Source: Paraburkholderia graminis C4D1M (GTDB taxonomy: Bacteria; Pseudomonadota; Gammaproteobacteria; Burkholderiales; Burkholderiaceae). From it: a stretch of DNA of 64,000 bases. Each line of letters begins with the position of its first letter. Position 1 is the first letter of the stretch. Under the pieces are notes generated by a model. That model was not told where the DNA came from. It did no database searches and saw only the letters and a list, made by a program, of their open reading frames with translations. The DNA lies in the NCBI RefSeq assembly GCF_000172415.1, contig NZ_ABLD01000005.1, forward strand, positions 1 through 64,000, in the 5' to 3' direction. This document shows, in pieces, positions 32,965 through 41,922 of the stretch. The position numbers were made by a program, and so were the translations under genes.

Positions 32965-33753
32965 GTGAAAGCCATCACCTCGCGGGACAATCCGCTCTAT
33001 AAACGCCTGAAGGCGCTTGCCGGATCGACGCATCAACAGCGTCGCAGCGGTCATGCGCTGCTCGAAGGTTTTCATCTCGCGAGCGCGTATCTCGACGTCG
33101 CGGGGCAGCCGGAAATGTGCATCGTCACCGAGGGCGCGCTGCGTCACGACGAAGCTCAGGCGATCGTTTCGCGTATCGACGAGCAACGCATCGTGACGTT
33201 GCCGGACGCGCTGTTCGGACAACTGTCGAATGTCGTGCACGGCGTCGGCATGCTGCTGCTCGTGGAGAAGCTCGACACGCCGCTGCCCGACACGGTCGCG
33301 CAAACCTGCATCGTGCTCGACGGCGTGCAGGACGCGGGCAACGTCGGCTCCATCTTGCGCAGTGCGGCCGCGGCCGGCATTCAGCAGGTGTTCTGCGCGC
33401 CGGGCACGGCATACGCTTGGTCGTCGAAAGTATTGCGCTCGGGCATGGGCGCGCACTTCCTGCTGCAGATCCACGAAGACGTCGAAGCGCAGACCTTGAT
33501 CGAGCGCCTCGCGGTGCCGGTCGTCATCACGGATTCGCACGGCGCCGAAGCGATCTACGATTGCGATTTGAGCGCGGAACTGGCGTGGGTATTCGGCAAT
33601 GAAGGCGCCGGCGTGTCGCAAGCATGGCGCGACGCGGTCACGTTGCGCGTGACGATTCCGCAGCCGGGCGGCATGGAATCGCTGAACGTCGCGGCGGCCG
33701 CGGCTGTCTGCGTGTTCGAGCAATGCAGACAGCAGCGCGCGAGCCGCGCATAA
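32965..33753 (+). CDS. TrmH/SpoU-family RNA 2'-O-methyltransferase
   Basis: SAM-dependent methyltransferase with the knotted SPOUT fold, acting on rRNA or tRNA ribose. The 262-aa protein has an N-terminal substrate-binding domain and the three SpoU motifs: LDGVQDAGNVGSILRSA, WVFGNEGAGVS and IPQPGGMESLNVAAAAAV. The closest named relatives are RlmB/TsnR types; the exact nucleotide target cannot be read from sequence. It starts with GTG at 32965 and ends 16 bases from the convergent ppsR stop. Confidence 0.9.
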   Translation: MKAITSRDNPLYKRLKALAGSTHQQRRSGHALLEGFHLASAYLDVAGQPEMCIVTEGALRHDEAQAIVSRIDEQRIVTLPDALFGQLSNVVHGVGMLLLVEKLDTPLPDTVAQTCIVLDGVQDAGNVGSILRSAAAAGIQQVFCAPGTAYAWSSKVLRSGMGAHFLLQIHEDVEAQTLIERLAVPVVITDSHGAEAIYDCDLSAELAWVFGNEGAGVSQAWRDAVTLRVTIPQPGGMESLNVAAAAAVCVFEQCRQQRASRA

Positions 33754-33769
33754 ACGAGCGAAGGCTCGC

Positions 33770-34585
33770 TCAATACGACGGCCGATCCAGCTTGATTTCC
33801 TGCAGGATCGTGGTCGCGATTTCTTCGATCGACTTGTGCGTCGACGACAGCCACTTGATCCCTTCGCGACGCATCATCGCCTCGGCTTCGTTGATCTCGT
33901 AACGGCAATTTTCCGGCGCAGCGTATTTGCTGCCAGGCCGGCGCTCGTTGCGAATCTCCGAAAGCCGTTGCGGATCGATCGACAAGCCAAACATCTTCTG
34001 CCGATGCGCCAATAGCGGCGTAGGCAGCTTGCCGCGCTCGAAATCTTCCGGAATCAGCGGATAGTTCGCCGCTTTCACGCCGTACTGCATCGCGAGGTAG
34101 AGGCTCGTCGGCGTCTTGCCGCTGCGCGATACGCCGACGAGGATCACGTCCGCGTCGGCGAGATTGCGGTTCGACTGGCCGTCGTCGTGCGCGAGCGAGA
34201 AGTTGATCGCCTCGATGCGGTTCTTGTACTCCTCGGTGTCCGCGTTCTGGTGTCCGCGCCCCATCGCGTGGCTCGACTTCAGCTCCAGTTCCTGTTCGAG
34301 CGGCTCGACGAAGGTCTGGAACATGTCGAGCACGAGCGCGTTCGAACCTTTGACGATCTGATTCGATGCGCTGTCCACGAGCGTGGTGAAGACGATCGGA
34401 CGGCGACCGTCCTGCTGGACCGCTTCATTGATTTTTTCGAGCGTGGCGTAGGCCTTTTCTGTCGAGTCGACAAAAGGCACGCGGACCAGGCGAAATTTCT
34501 GGTCGAACTGGGAGAGGATCGAATGCGCGAAGGTTTCGGCAGTGATCCCGGTACCGTCGGAGACGATGAATACGGTGGGCGGCAT
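33770..34585 (-). CDS. ppsR: PEP synthase regulatory kinase/pyrophosphorylase (PSRP, DUF299)
   Basis: Bifunctional enzyme that inactivates PEP synthase by ADP-dependent threonine phosphorylation and reactivates it by Pi-dependent dephosphorylation. The 271-aa protein starts at the ATG at 34585 ([20 protein letters not shown]); nine upstream codons in frame are not conserved. The P-loop [19 protein letters not shown] lies near residue 150. It is divergent from ppsA, the enzyme it controls, which supports the assignment. Confidence 0.96.
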   Translation of the reverse strand: MPPTVFIVSDGTGITAETFAHSILSQFDQKFRLVRVPFVDSTEKAYATLEKINEAVQQDGRRPIVFTTLVDSASNQIVKGSNALVLDMFQTFVEPLEQELELKSSHAMGRGHQNADTEEYKNRIEAINFSLAHDDGQSNRNLADADVILVGVSRSGKTPTSLYLAMQYGVKAANYPLIPEDFERGKLPTPLLAHRQKMFGLSIDPQRLSEIRNERRPGSKYAAPENCRYEINEAEAMMRREGIKWLSSTHKSIEEIATTILQEIKLDRPSY

Positions 34586-35123
34586 CAGTGGGGCAGGGAA
34601 CGTGAGCGGCAAAAAGCGCTCGAATGGAACATTGCTGGAGCGACTTCGCTGCGCGGTGGCTGACCGCTCGTGCAGCGGCGTCGAAACAGCGCGCCGTGGG
34701 CACCGCTACTACGCCAGGACTGGCCGGAGGCTCTCTTCATGCATTGGAAGAGCCCTGCGGGCAGCCTGGCGCGATTCGAGGCGCAATTCTCGTCCGACAG
34801 TCACATTTCGAGAGTCGGCACGGTAGAATAGCGGCAACCTGTTGGATAAGCAATTGCAGGCGATTGGCGTCTAACTCGCTGCGAACGGTCGTTCAACGCG
34901 ATGTTATCTGGTGCTAAAGCGGGCGGATCGCGATTGATCGGGCGCTAAATGCGTCGATTCGCCTTCTTCGTGCGGAAGGTGGAGCGCAAGCTCCAACCCC
35001 GCACGCCACAAGCGATTGCTTCTCCAACAGGTTGTGCAAGACGCGAGCTCACGCTTCCAATGAGCGTCTCGCGTTCGAGCCCACTTGCACAGCCGTGAAT
35101 TTCTTTCACACTTAGGGGCTTGT
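34586..35123. other. ppsR/ppsA divergent regulatory region
   Basis: A 538-base gene-free region that must hold both promoters. I see TAGAAT at 34824-34829 as a possible -10, but no -35 at proper spacing. A TGGAG/CTCCA hairpin lies near 34980-34995, and a large composite stem-loop lies just before ppsA. Short open frames here show no protein-like features. Confidence 0.5.
35033..35091 (+). promoter_or_regulatory. Composite stem-loop in the ppsA leader
   Basis: The outer stem TGTGCAAG (35033-35040) pairs with CTTGCACA (35084-35091). The next 7 bases, ACGCGAG (35041-35047), pair with CTCGCGT (35068-35074), and the inner CTCA/TGAG closes the loop. It ends 32 bases before the ppsA ATG and has no T tract, so it is more likely a leader structure than a terminator. 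Confidence 0.5.
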
Positions 35124-37529
35124 ATGACTAACGCAGTTACCGTCGCAAAGGATAAGGCGTATGTAGTTCCGTTCGAGCAGTTGCGGATGACCGATGTGGA
35201 GATTGTCGGCGGCAAGAACGCGTCGCTAGGCGAGATGATCAGTCAGCTCGCCGAAGCCGGCGTGCGCGTGCCGACCGGTTTCGCCACGACGGCACTGGCT
35301 TTCCGTGACTTCCTGCATCACAACAACCTGACGGAACGCATCGCCCAACGTCTCGAGACGCTCGACGTCGACGACGTGAAGGCGCTTGCCGAAGCGGGCA
35401 AGGAGATCCGTCAATGGATCGTCGACGCTCCCATGCAGCCGCAACTCGAAGCCGACATTCGCGCGGGCTTCGACACGCTTCAAAACAGCTCGCCTGAAGA
35501 GCTGTCGTTTGCCGTGCGCTCGTCGGCAACGGCGGAAGACTTGCCGGACGCATCGTTCGCGGGTCAGCAGGAAAGCTACCTCAACGTGGTCGGTATCGAA
35601 GACGTGCTCGATCGCATGAAGCACGTGTTCGCGTCGCTCTACAACGACCGCGCTATTTCCTATCGCGTCCACAAGGGCTTCACGCATGCTGAAGTCGCGT
35701 TGTCGGCGGGCGTGCAGCGCATGGTGCGCTCGGACGTCGGCGCGGCCGGCGTGATGTTCACGCTCGACACGGAATCGGGCTTCAAGGACGCGGTGTTCAT
35801 CACGTCGAGCTACGGTCTCGGCGAAACGGTCGTGCAAGGCGCGGTGAATCCGGACGAGTTCTACGTCTACAAGACCACGCTCGCGCAAGGCAAGTATCCG
35901 ATCATCCGCCGCTCGATCGGCTCGAAGCTCATCAAGATGGAGTTCACGAAGGCCGGTGAAGAAGGCCGCGTGAAGACCGTCGACGTGACGCACGAGCAGC
36001 GCAACCGCTTCTCGATCACCGACGAAGACGTGATCGAACTCGCGAAATACGCGGTCATCATCGAAAAGCACTACCAGCGTCCGATGGACATCGAGTGGGG
36101 CAAGGACGGCCGCGACGGCAAGATCTTTATCTTGCAGGCGCGTCCCGAAACGGTGAAGAGCCAGGCGACGGGCAAGGCCGAGCAGCGCTTCAAGCTGAAA
36201 GGTCAATCGAACGTTCTGGCTACCGGCCGCGCGATCGGCCAGAAGATCGGCGCGGGTCCGGTGCGCGTGATTCACGATCCGTCGGAAATGGACCGTGTGC
36301 AGCCGGGCGACGTGCTGGTCGCCGACATGACCGACCCGAACTGGGAGCCGGTCATGAAGCGCGCGTCCGCAATCGTCACGAATCGTGGCGGCCGCACGTG
36401 CCACGCGGCAATCATCGCGCGTGAGCTGGGCGTGCCGGCCGTGGTCGGCTGCGGCGACGCGACCGACGTGCTGAAGGATGGCGCGCTCGTCACGGTTTCG
36501 TGCGCGGAAGGCGACGAAGGCAAGATCTACGACGGCCTGCTCGAAACGGAAATCACCGAAGTGCAGCGCGGCGAACTGCCGCCCATTCCGGTGAAGATCA
36601 TGATGAACGTCGGCAACCCGCAACTGGCTTTCGACTTCTCGCAACTGCCGAATGCGGGCGTGGGTCTCGCGCGTCTCGAGTTCATCATCAACAACAACAT
36701 CGGCGTTCATCCGAAGGCGATTCTCGAGTACCCGAACATCGACCAGGACCTGAAGAAGGCTGTCGAAAGCGTCGCTCGCGGTCACGCATCGCCGCGCGCG
36801 TTCTACGTCGACAAGCTGACCGAAGGTATCGCGACGATCGCCGCGGCTTTCTATCCGAAGCCCGTGATCGTGCGTCTGTCGGACTTCAAGTCGAACGAGT
36901 ACAAGAAGCTGATCGGCGGTTCGCGCTACGAGCCGGACGAAGAGAATCCGATGCTGGGCTTCCGCGGCGCGTCGCGCTACATCGCCGAAGACTTCGCCGA
37001 AGCGTTCCAGATGGAATGCGTCGCGCTGAAGAAGGTGCGCGAAGAGATGGGCCTCGACAACGTCGAGATCATGGTGCCGTTCGTGCGTACGCTGAAGCAG
37101 GCGGAGCGCGTGGTCGGCTTGCTGGAGAAGTTCGGCCTGAAGCGCGGCGAGAAAGGGCTGCGTCTCATCATGATGTGCGAAGTGCCGTCGAACGCGATTC
37201 TCGCCGAAGAGTTCCTGCAATATTTCGACGGCTTCTCGATCGGTTCGAACGACCTGACGCAGCTCACGCTCGGCCTCGACCGCGACTCCGGCATGGAACT
37301 GCTGGCGGTCGATTTCGACGAACGCGATCCGGCGGTCAAGTTCATGTTGAAGCGCGCAATTGAAACGTGTCTGCGTCTGGACAAGTACGTCGGCATCTGC
37401 GGTCAGGGTCCGTCGGATCATCCGGATTTCGCGCAATGGCTGACGGATGAAGGCATCAAGTCGATCTCGCTGAACCCTGACACGATCATCGAGACGTGGC
37501 AGCAACTGGCGAAATCGTCGACGAAGTAA
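35124..37529 (+). CDS. ppsA: Phosphoenolpyruvate synthase
   Basis: Converts pyruvate, ATP and water to PEP, AMP and Pi for gluconeogenesis. The ATG at 35124 ([20 protein letters not shown]) gives 801 aa. Order: an N-terminal PEP/pyruvate-binding ATP-grasp domain ([30 protein letters not shown]), the swivelling phosphohistidine domain with [20 protein letters not shown] (catalytic His), and a C-terminal TIM barrel with [17 protein letters not shown] and [11 protein letters not shown]. It is controlled by the divergent ppsR product. Confidence 0.98.
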   Translation: MTNAVTVAKDKAYVVPFEQLRMTDVEIVGGKNASLGEMISQLAEAGVRVPTGFATTALAFRDFLHHNNLTERIAQRLETLDVDDVKALAEAGKEIRQWIVDAPMQPQLEADIRAGFDTLQNSSPEELSFAVRSSATAEDLPDASFAGQQESYLNVVGIEDVLDRMKHVFASLYNDRAISYRVHKGFTHAEVALSAGVQRMVRSDVGAAGVMFTLDTESGFKDAVFITSSYGLGETVVQGAVNPDEFYVYKTTLAQGKYPIIRRSIGSKLIKMEFTKAGEEGRVKTVDVTHEQRNRFSITDEDVIELAKYAVIIEKHYQRPMDIEWGKDGRDGKIFILQARPETVKSQATGKAEQRFKLKGQSNVLATGRAIGQKIGAGPVRVIHDPSEMDRVQPGDVLVADMTDPNWEPVMKRASAIVTNRGGRTCHAAIIARELGVPAVVGCGDATDVLKDGALVTVSCAEGDEGKIYDGLLETEITEVQRGELPPIPVKIMMNVGNPQLAFDFSQLPNAGVGLARLEFIINNNIGVHPKAILEYPNIDQDLKKAVESVARGHASPRAFYVDKLTEGIATIAAAFYPKPVIVRLSDFKSNEYKKLIGGSRYEPDEENPMLGFRGASRYIAEDFAEAFQMECVALKKVREEMGLDNVEIMVPFVRTLKQAERVVGLLEKFGLKRGEKGLRLIMMCEVPSNAILAEEFLQYFDGFSIGSNDLTQLTLGLDRDSGMELLAVDFDERDPAVKFMLKRAIETCLRLDKYVGICGQGPSDHPDFAQWLTDEGIKSISLNPDTIIETWQQLAKSSTK

Positions 37530-37662
37530 GCGTGCGGCGTGCCGCGTCCTAAGCGGCACGCATAACGAAGAGTGCGGCATATCAACGGCGCGTCAAACGC
37601 GCGTCAGCGGCGCAGTGAAGCGCGTCCTGAATGCCGGTAATTTGTCCGCGCTTCGTGCTATA

Positions 37663-37690
37663 AACACCCCGGTAGATCCGGGGTGTTTTG
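37663..37690 (+). terminator. Terminator after ppsA
   Basis: Perfect 10-bp stem AACACCCCGG (37663-37672) with CCGGGGTGTT (37678-37687), 5-base loop, then TTG. The T tract is short. A possible GTG start for the next gene at 37683 falls inside this stem and is therefore rejected. Confidence 0.7.
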
Positions 37691-37706
37691 CTTTGTGGAG
37701 GTCGAC

Positions 37707-38162
37707 GTGGCGCCAGGGGGATTGTTCTGGTGGGTCGGGGCGGGCGTGCTGGTCGTGCTGGAATTGCTCAGCGGCACGTTCTATCTGCTGATGATCGCCC
37801 TCGGTTGCGTCGCGGCGGCTATCGCGCATATTGCGGGCGCCGCCGCCGACGTGCAGTTCGCCGTTGCCGCGGTCGTCGCGCTGGCGGCCGTGTTTGTGCT
37901 CAAGCGTTCGCGCTTTGGCCGCAGGACGCGCAAGGAAGCGTCCGCGAATCCGGACGTCAATCTCGACATCGGGCAGACGCTCAGCGTGCCCGCGTGGCAC
38001 GAGCGTCGCGCGCGGGTCAGCTATCGTGGCGCGCAATGGGACGCGGAGCTCGCGCCCGGCGAGCCCGAAGACGCCCAAACCTACGAAATCATCGAACTGC
38101 ACGGCAGTTGTCTTGTGGTCGCGGCGAAGCGGCCCGCGACGCATCATGTCGATACGCGGTAA
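37707..38162 (+). CDS. NfeD-family membrane protein
   Basis: Small inner-membrane partner of SPFH proteins. The GTG at 37707 (MAPGGLFWWVGAGVLVVLEL, 151 aa) is chosen for its TGGAGG ribosome site at 37696-37701. Two or three membrane segments (VGAGVLVVLELLSGTFYLLM; VAAAIAHIAGAAA; FAVAAVVALAAVFVL) are followed by a C-terminal OB-fold soluble domain (RARVSYRGAQWDAEL). It is next to the SPFH gene on the same strand; such pairs are known in many bacteria for membrane quality control. Confidence 0.88.
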   Translation: MAPGGLFWWVGAGVLVVLELLSGTFYLLMIALGCVAAAIAHIAGAAADVQFAVAAVVALAAVFVLKRSRFGRRTRKEASANPDVNLDIGQTLSVPAWHERRARVSYRGAQWDAELAPGEPEDAQTYEIIELHGSCLVVAAKRPATHHVDTR

Positions 38163-38190
38163 GCGTCGGAAATGCGCTGACTTGTTTAAT

Positions 38191-38242
38191 CCAAACCAGT
38201 CAACCGAACTAGTTAACCGAACTAATTAATCAAACCAACTAA
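38191..38242 (+). repeat. Four imperfect 13-bp tandem repeats before qmcA
   Basis: Units at 38191-38203 (CCAAACCAGTCAA), 38204-38216 (CCGAACTAGTTAA), 38217-38229 (CCGAACTAATTAA) and 38230-38242 (TCAAACCAACTAA). The run is A/T-rich in a GC-rich genome and ends 16 bases before the qmcA start, so it lies in its 5' region. Confidence 0.75.
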
Positions 38243-38258
38243 AGATTGGAGGGCGTAA

Positions 38259-39194
38259 ATGGATTCCACCATTATCGGGGCGGTGCTGCTCGTCATTGTG
38301 ATCGTGCTGGCGGCGCAGACCATCAAGATCGTGCCGCAGCAGCATGCGTGGGTGCTGGAGCGGCTCGGCCGCTATCACCGCACGCTCACGCCGGGCCTGA
38401 GCTTCGCGTTTCCTTTCGTCGACCGGATCGCGTACAAGCACATTCTCAAGGAAATTCCGCTCGAAGTGCCGAGCCAGGTCTGCATCACGCGCGACAACAC
38501 GCAGTTGCAGGTGGACGGCGTGCTGTATTTCCAGGTGACCGATCCGATGAAGGCGTCGTATGGATCGAGCAACTTTGTGTTCGCGATCACGCAGTTGTCG
38601 CAGACCACGCTGCGCTCGGTGATCGGCAAGCTCGAACTCGACAAGACTTTCGAGGAGCGTGACTTCATCAATCACAGCATCGTCTCGTCACTCGATGAAG
38701 CCGCGGCGAACTGGGGCGTCAAAGTCCTACGCTACGAGATCAAAGATCTGACACCGCCGAAGGAAATCCTTCACGCGATGCAGGCGCAAATTACCGCCGA
38801 GCGCGAAAAGCGCGCGTTGATTGCAGCTTCGGAAGGGCGCAAGCAGGAGCAGATCAACATCGCGTCCGGCGGGCGCGAGGCGGCAATCCAGAAATCGGAA
38901 GGCGAGCGGCAGGCGGCGATCAACCAGGCGCAAGGGCAGGCCGCGGCGATTCTTGCGGTTGCCGAGGCCAATTCGCAAGCCATCCAGAAGATTGCTGCTG
39001 CGATTCAGTCGCATGGCGGCATGGAGGCGGTAAACCTGAAGGTCGCCGAGCAATACGTGAACGCGTTCGGCAATCTGGCGAAGCAGGGCACCACGCTGAT
39101 CGTGCCTGGCAATCTCGCGGATATGAGTTCGATGATCGCTTCGGCGCTGACCATCGTGAACAAGGGCAAGAGCGGGGTGGCGGAGGCGCGCTGA
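38259..39194 (+). CDS. qmcA: SPFH/Band 7 protein, paraslipin (QmcA/stomatin-like)
   Basis: Membrane-anchored scaffold of the prohibitin/stomatin superfamily. The 311-aa protein has one N-terminal membrane helix (IIGAVLLVIVIVLAAQTIKI), the band 7 domain starting VPQQHAWVLERLGRYHRTL, and a helical, Ala/Gln-rich coiled coil (KREL-type, around EREKRALIAASEGRKQEQI). The ribosome site is GGAGGGCG before the ATG at 38259. It pairs with the NfeD gene; together they likely form a membrane microdomain or protease-linked complex, by analogy. Confidence 0.92.
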   Translation: MDSTIIGAVLLVIVIVLAAQTIKIVPQQHAWVLERLGRYHRTLTPGLSFAFPFVDRIAYKHILKEIPLEVPSQVCITRDNTQLQVDGVLYFQVTDPMKASYGSSNFVFAITQLSQTTLRSVIGKLELDKTFEERDFINHSIVSSLDEAAANWGVKVLRYEIKDLTPPKEILHAMQAQITAEREKRALIAASEGRKQEQINIASGGREAAIQKSEGERQAAINQAQGQAAAILAVAEANSQAIQKIAAAIQSHGGMEAVNLKVAEQYVNAFGNLAKQGTTLIVPGNLADMSSMIASALTIVNKGKSGVAEAR

Positions 39195-39240
39195 GCGCCC
39201 GGTTGGTTTTGGATTAGGCGCCGTTGCGCCAACGCTGGTA

Positions 39241-39272
39241 AAAAAATGGCCCGCAGCAAGCGGGCCATTTTC
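39241..39272. terminator. Bidirectional terminator between qmcA and smpB
   Basis: Stem AAATGGCCCGC (39244-39254) with GCGGGCCATTT (39260-39270), 5-base loop. An A6 run on the left gives a U tract for the minus strand and TTTT on the right serves the plus strand, so it can end both convergent genes. Confidence 0.85.
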
Positions 39273-39327
39273 ATCGTGCTCGGCAAACACTGCTCTGGCA
39301 GCGTCGCGGCAAACGCCCGCGCAAGAC

Positions 39328-39774
39328 TCAGGTCGGCGAGCGCATCAAACGCGCCTTTTCGCGCTCCCAATCGCGCTTTTTCTCGGTTTCGCGCTTGTCG
39401 TGCATCTTCTTGCCCTTGGCGAGGCCGATCTCGCATTTGACGCGGCCGCCCTTGTAGTGAAAATTCAGCGGCACGAGCGTGTAGCCGCGCTGTTCCACCT
39501 TGCCGATCAGCTTGCTGATTTCTTCGCTGTGCAAAAGGAGCTTGCGCGTGCGCACAGGGTCGGGGTTGATGTGGGTCGAGGCTTCGGGCAGCGGGCTGAT
39601 GTGCGTGCCGATCAGGAACAACTCGCCGTTCTTGATCACGACGTAACCTTCCTTGATCTGGCCGCGCCCGGCGCGCAGCGCCTTGACCTCCCATCCTTCG
39701 AGCACGAGCCCTGCTTCGTAACGTTCTTCGACCGAGTAGTCGTAGAACGCTTTTCTGTTGTCGATAATGCTCAT
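39328..39774 (-). CDS. smpB: SsrA-binding protein SmpB
   Basis: Binds tmRNA and brings it to stalled ribosomes for trans-translation. The 148-aa protein starts [20 protein letters not shown] and contains [38 protein letters not shown] and the basic C-terminal tail [21 protein letters not shown]. The tmRNA gene ssrA is not in this window. Confidence 0.98.
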   Translation of the reverse strand: MSIIDNRKAFYDYSVEERYEAGLVLEGWEVKALRAGRGQIKEGYVVIKNGELFLIGTHISPLPEASTHINPDPVRTRKLLLHSEEISKLIGKVEQRGYTLVPLNFHYKGGRVKCEIGLAKGKKMHDKRETEKKRDWEREKARLMRSPT

Positions 39775-39874
39775 GAATGGAAAGTGCCCAACTCGTTTAA
39801 AATCACGATTTTAGCAAAGCGGGGCAAGGAAAGCCCGCCGCGCCCGTCCACCCTTGCCACGTGCTGTTCAATTT

Positions 39875-40312
39875 ATGGCAGATGTCCAGAAAACCGTGTT
39901 GATCCGCCATTCGGCGGAACAGATGTTCGACCTCGTCACCGACGTCGCCGATTACCCGAACTTCCTGCCCTGGTGCGGAGGCGTCGAGGTCCGTCATCGG
40001 GACGATACCAGCATGGAGGCGAAGATCGACATCAATTTCAAGGGCATCAAGCAGCACTTTGCGACGCGCAACAGCATGGAGCGGCCCACCCGCATCGACA
40101 TGGAATTCGCCGACGGGCCGTTTCGCAAGTTCACCGGCTTCTGGCGCTTCACGCCGCTGCGCGCGGACGCCTGCAAGATCGAGTTCGCGCTGCACTACGA
40201 GTTCACCAACATCATCCTCGAAAAGATCATTGGGCCGGTGTTCAATCACATCGCCAATACATTCGTCGAATCTTTCGTGAAGCGCGCGGACCAGCGCTAC
40301 GGCAAGGCATGA
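39875..40312 (+). CDS. ratA: RatA-type START/COQ10-domain protein
   Basis: A 145-aa START-fold protein of the RatA/UPF0083 group. E. coli RatA was described as a 70S-assembly inhibitor; relatives resemble Coq10, which binds ubiquinone. The ATG at 39875 (MADVQKTVLIRHSAEQMFDLV) gives the family start; the frame continues upstream to 39854. Conserved elements are DVADYPNFLPWCGGVEV and the C-terminal helix GPVFNHIANTFVESFVKRA. It is divergent from smpB and overlaps rnfH, the common smpB/ratA-rnfH arrangement. Confidence 0.92.
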   Translation: MADVQKTVLIRHSAEQMFDLVTDVADYPNFLPWCGGVEVRHRDDTSMEAKIDINFKGIKQHFATRNSMERPTRIDMEFADGPFRKFTGFWRFTPLRADACKIEFALHYEFTNIILEKIIGPVFNHIANTFVESFVKRADQRYGKA

Positions 40313-40641
40313 GCGAGCGTCTGTCCGTCCAGGTCTGTTATGCGCTCGCGAACGAACAGGCGCTCGTCGACGTGCAATTGCCGGCGGGCGCCACGCTCGC
40401 ACAGGCTATCGAGGCAAGCGGCATTCTTCAGCGTTTTCCTCAGATCGATCTCGGGACGCAAAAGGTCGGCGTATTCGGCAAGCTCAAGCCGCTCGACACC
40501 GTGCTCGCCGATCACGACCGCGTCGAGATCTACCGGCCGCTGCTCGTGGACCCGAAGGTGTCGCGCCAACGCCGCGTCGAGAAGACCCGCAAGGCGGGCT
40601 CGATCGAAGGACGTCGCTGGCAGAACAAGGATTCGCGTTAG
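40309..40641 (+). CDS. rnfH: RnfH-family ubiquitin-like protein
   Basis: A small beta-grasp (ubiquitin-like) protein, 110 aa, of the RnfH family; function unsettled, called RatB when paired with RatA. The ATG at 40309 overlaps the ratA stop by four bases. Typical features are LSVQVCYALANEQALVDVQL, GVFGKLKPLDTVLADHDRVE and IYRPLLVDPKVSRQRRVEK. The start is well fixed by the ATGA overlap. Confidence 0.93.
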   Translation: MSERLSVQVCYALANEQALVDVQLPAGATLAQAIEASGILQRFPQIDLGTQKVGVFGKLKPLDTVLADHDRVEIYRPLLVDPKVSRQRRVEKTRKAGSIEGRRWQNKDSR

Positions 40642-40697
40642 GCGGGTAGGTTGCTCGGTGCGGGCTGCAATGCGGGGCGGCCCGTGGACCGTGCGTG

Positions 40698-41675
40698 CTA
40701 GGGCGCCGAACCCTGAGCCTTTTCTTCGACCGGCGCAGTGCCGCCGGAATCGTCGTCCGCGTGCTGACGCACCGACCAGCACACGCCCGCCACAAGCAAC
40801 AGAATTGCGGCGAGTTCCAGCGGCCGCGGCAGGCGCTCGTCGTAAATGAACGCGTAGAGCAGCGCGAACAGCGTTTCAAACACGATCATCTGACCGGATA
40901 GCGTCAACGGCAGCCGCTTCGACGCCGCATTCCACAGGCCGTTGCCAAGCCACGACGCGCCGATCGCGAGAACCAGATTGAGCGCCCAGAAGCTGTGCCA
41001 GCGGCTTTGCGCGAGTTCGCCCTGCGGGCCGCCCGGCGGCAGCGCGGCGATCGCGAGCCACAGCGCGGCGCCGAGCGCGCCTGTCACGACGCCCCACAGC
41101 ACGGACCACTCGTTGCCGCTGAAATGCGTGTGCCGTTGCAGGTAGCGGGTGTTCTCGACCGCGAACCACGTCCAGCAGCCGAGCGCGCCGACCGCACAGG
41201 CAAGGCCGAGCAGCTTCGTCAGGACGCCGGCGGGCGTGCCGTCGGCGGCCGTGAAGACGTCGATATTGATGCAGACGATGCCCGCCATCACGACCGCAAG
41301 CGGCCACGCGAGGCGCGCGAGCGGCACCGCGCCGCGGTCGCCTCGGCCCATCAGCGTGACCGTCACCGGCAATACGCCGACGATCAGCGACGCCGGCGCG
41401 ATGCCGACGAGGTGCACCGCCGCCGTCAGCAGCAGGTAGTACAGGAGATTGCCGCCCAGCGCGAGCTTGACGAGCGCGACGAGGTCTTCGCGAGTCAGGC
41501 GCTTCAGCAGCGAACGCGCCGTGGGCAACGCCGCTGCGAGCGCGACCACGCCGTACATCGTGTAGCGGCCGGCCGACAGCAACAGCGGCGAAAAATCCGG
41601 CAGCACGCGCGGGACCAGAAACACCATGCCCCATAGGGCTCCGGCCATGACTCCATAGGCGACACCGCGCTGCAT
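40698..41675 (-). CDS. EamA/DMT-family transporter
   Basis: Inner-membrane exporter with ten predicted helices, 325 aa. The start is the ATG at 41675 (MQRGVAYGVMAGALWGMVFL), supported by AGGAG seven bases upstream; the frame is open to 41753 but the added residues are basic and unlikely. Two EamA repeats are visible, the first including LLSAGRYTMYGVVALAAAL and the second around GNGLWNAASKRLPLTLSGQM. The substrate is unknown. It is convergent with rnfH and divergent from guaB. Confidence 0.88.
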   Translation of the reverse strand: MQRGVAYGVMAGALWGMVFLVPRVLPDFSPLLLSAGRYTMYGVVALAAALPTARSLLKRLTREDLVALVKLALGGNLLYYLLLTAAVHLVGIAPASLIVGVLPVTVTLMGRGDRGAVPLARLAWPLAVVMAGIVCINIDVFTAADGTPAGVLTKLLGLACAVGALGCWTWFAVENTRYLQRHTHFSGNEWSVLWGVVTGALGAALWLAIAALPPGGPQGELAQSRWHSFWALNLVLAIGASWLGNGLWNAASKRLPLTLSGQMIVFETLFALLYAFIYDERLPRPLELAAILLLVAGVCWSVRQHADDDSGGTAPVEEKAQGSAP

Positions 41676-41867
41676 CGACTGCTCCTGCGAGAAAACTGGA
41701 ATGGTCGCAAGCGTAGCCGGCCGGCGCGAGAGGCGTCTTGTTTGATTCTGCATTCGGGCCCGAGCAAACGAAACGCGATCGAACCCGAGGCGAACGGCGA
41801 AGCGAAATCAAGGGTGTAAAAGCCACGAAAAAATGCGCCCGAAATTCGCTAAGCTGCTGTTCGCGCA

Positions 41868-41896
41868 GTGAAAAGCGGGGAGGTATCGCGTATAAT
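41868..41896 (+). promoter_or_regulatory. Probable sigma-70 promoter for guaB
   Basis: GTGAAA (41868-41873), a 17-base spacer and perfect TATAAT (41891-41896). The start of transcription would fall near 41903, leaving a leader of about 20 bases before the guaB ATG at 41923. Confidence 0.7.
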
Positions 41897-41922
41897 TCGC
41901 TTTTGCGCCTATAGGATTTGCC

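Noticed and set aside
33755-33770. Short inverted repeat CGAGC-GAAG-GCTCG between the SpoU gene and ppsR
   Set aside because: Only 5 bp and no T tract; too weak to call a terminator.
37683-37706. Upstream GTG start for the NfeD-family gene
   Set aside because: It lies inside the ppsA terminator stem and has no ribosome site; GTG 37707 has TGGAGG at good spacing.
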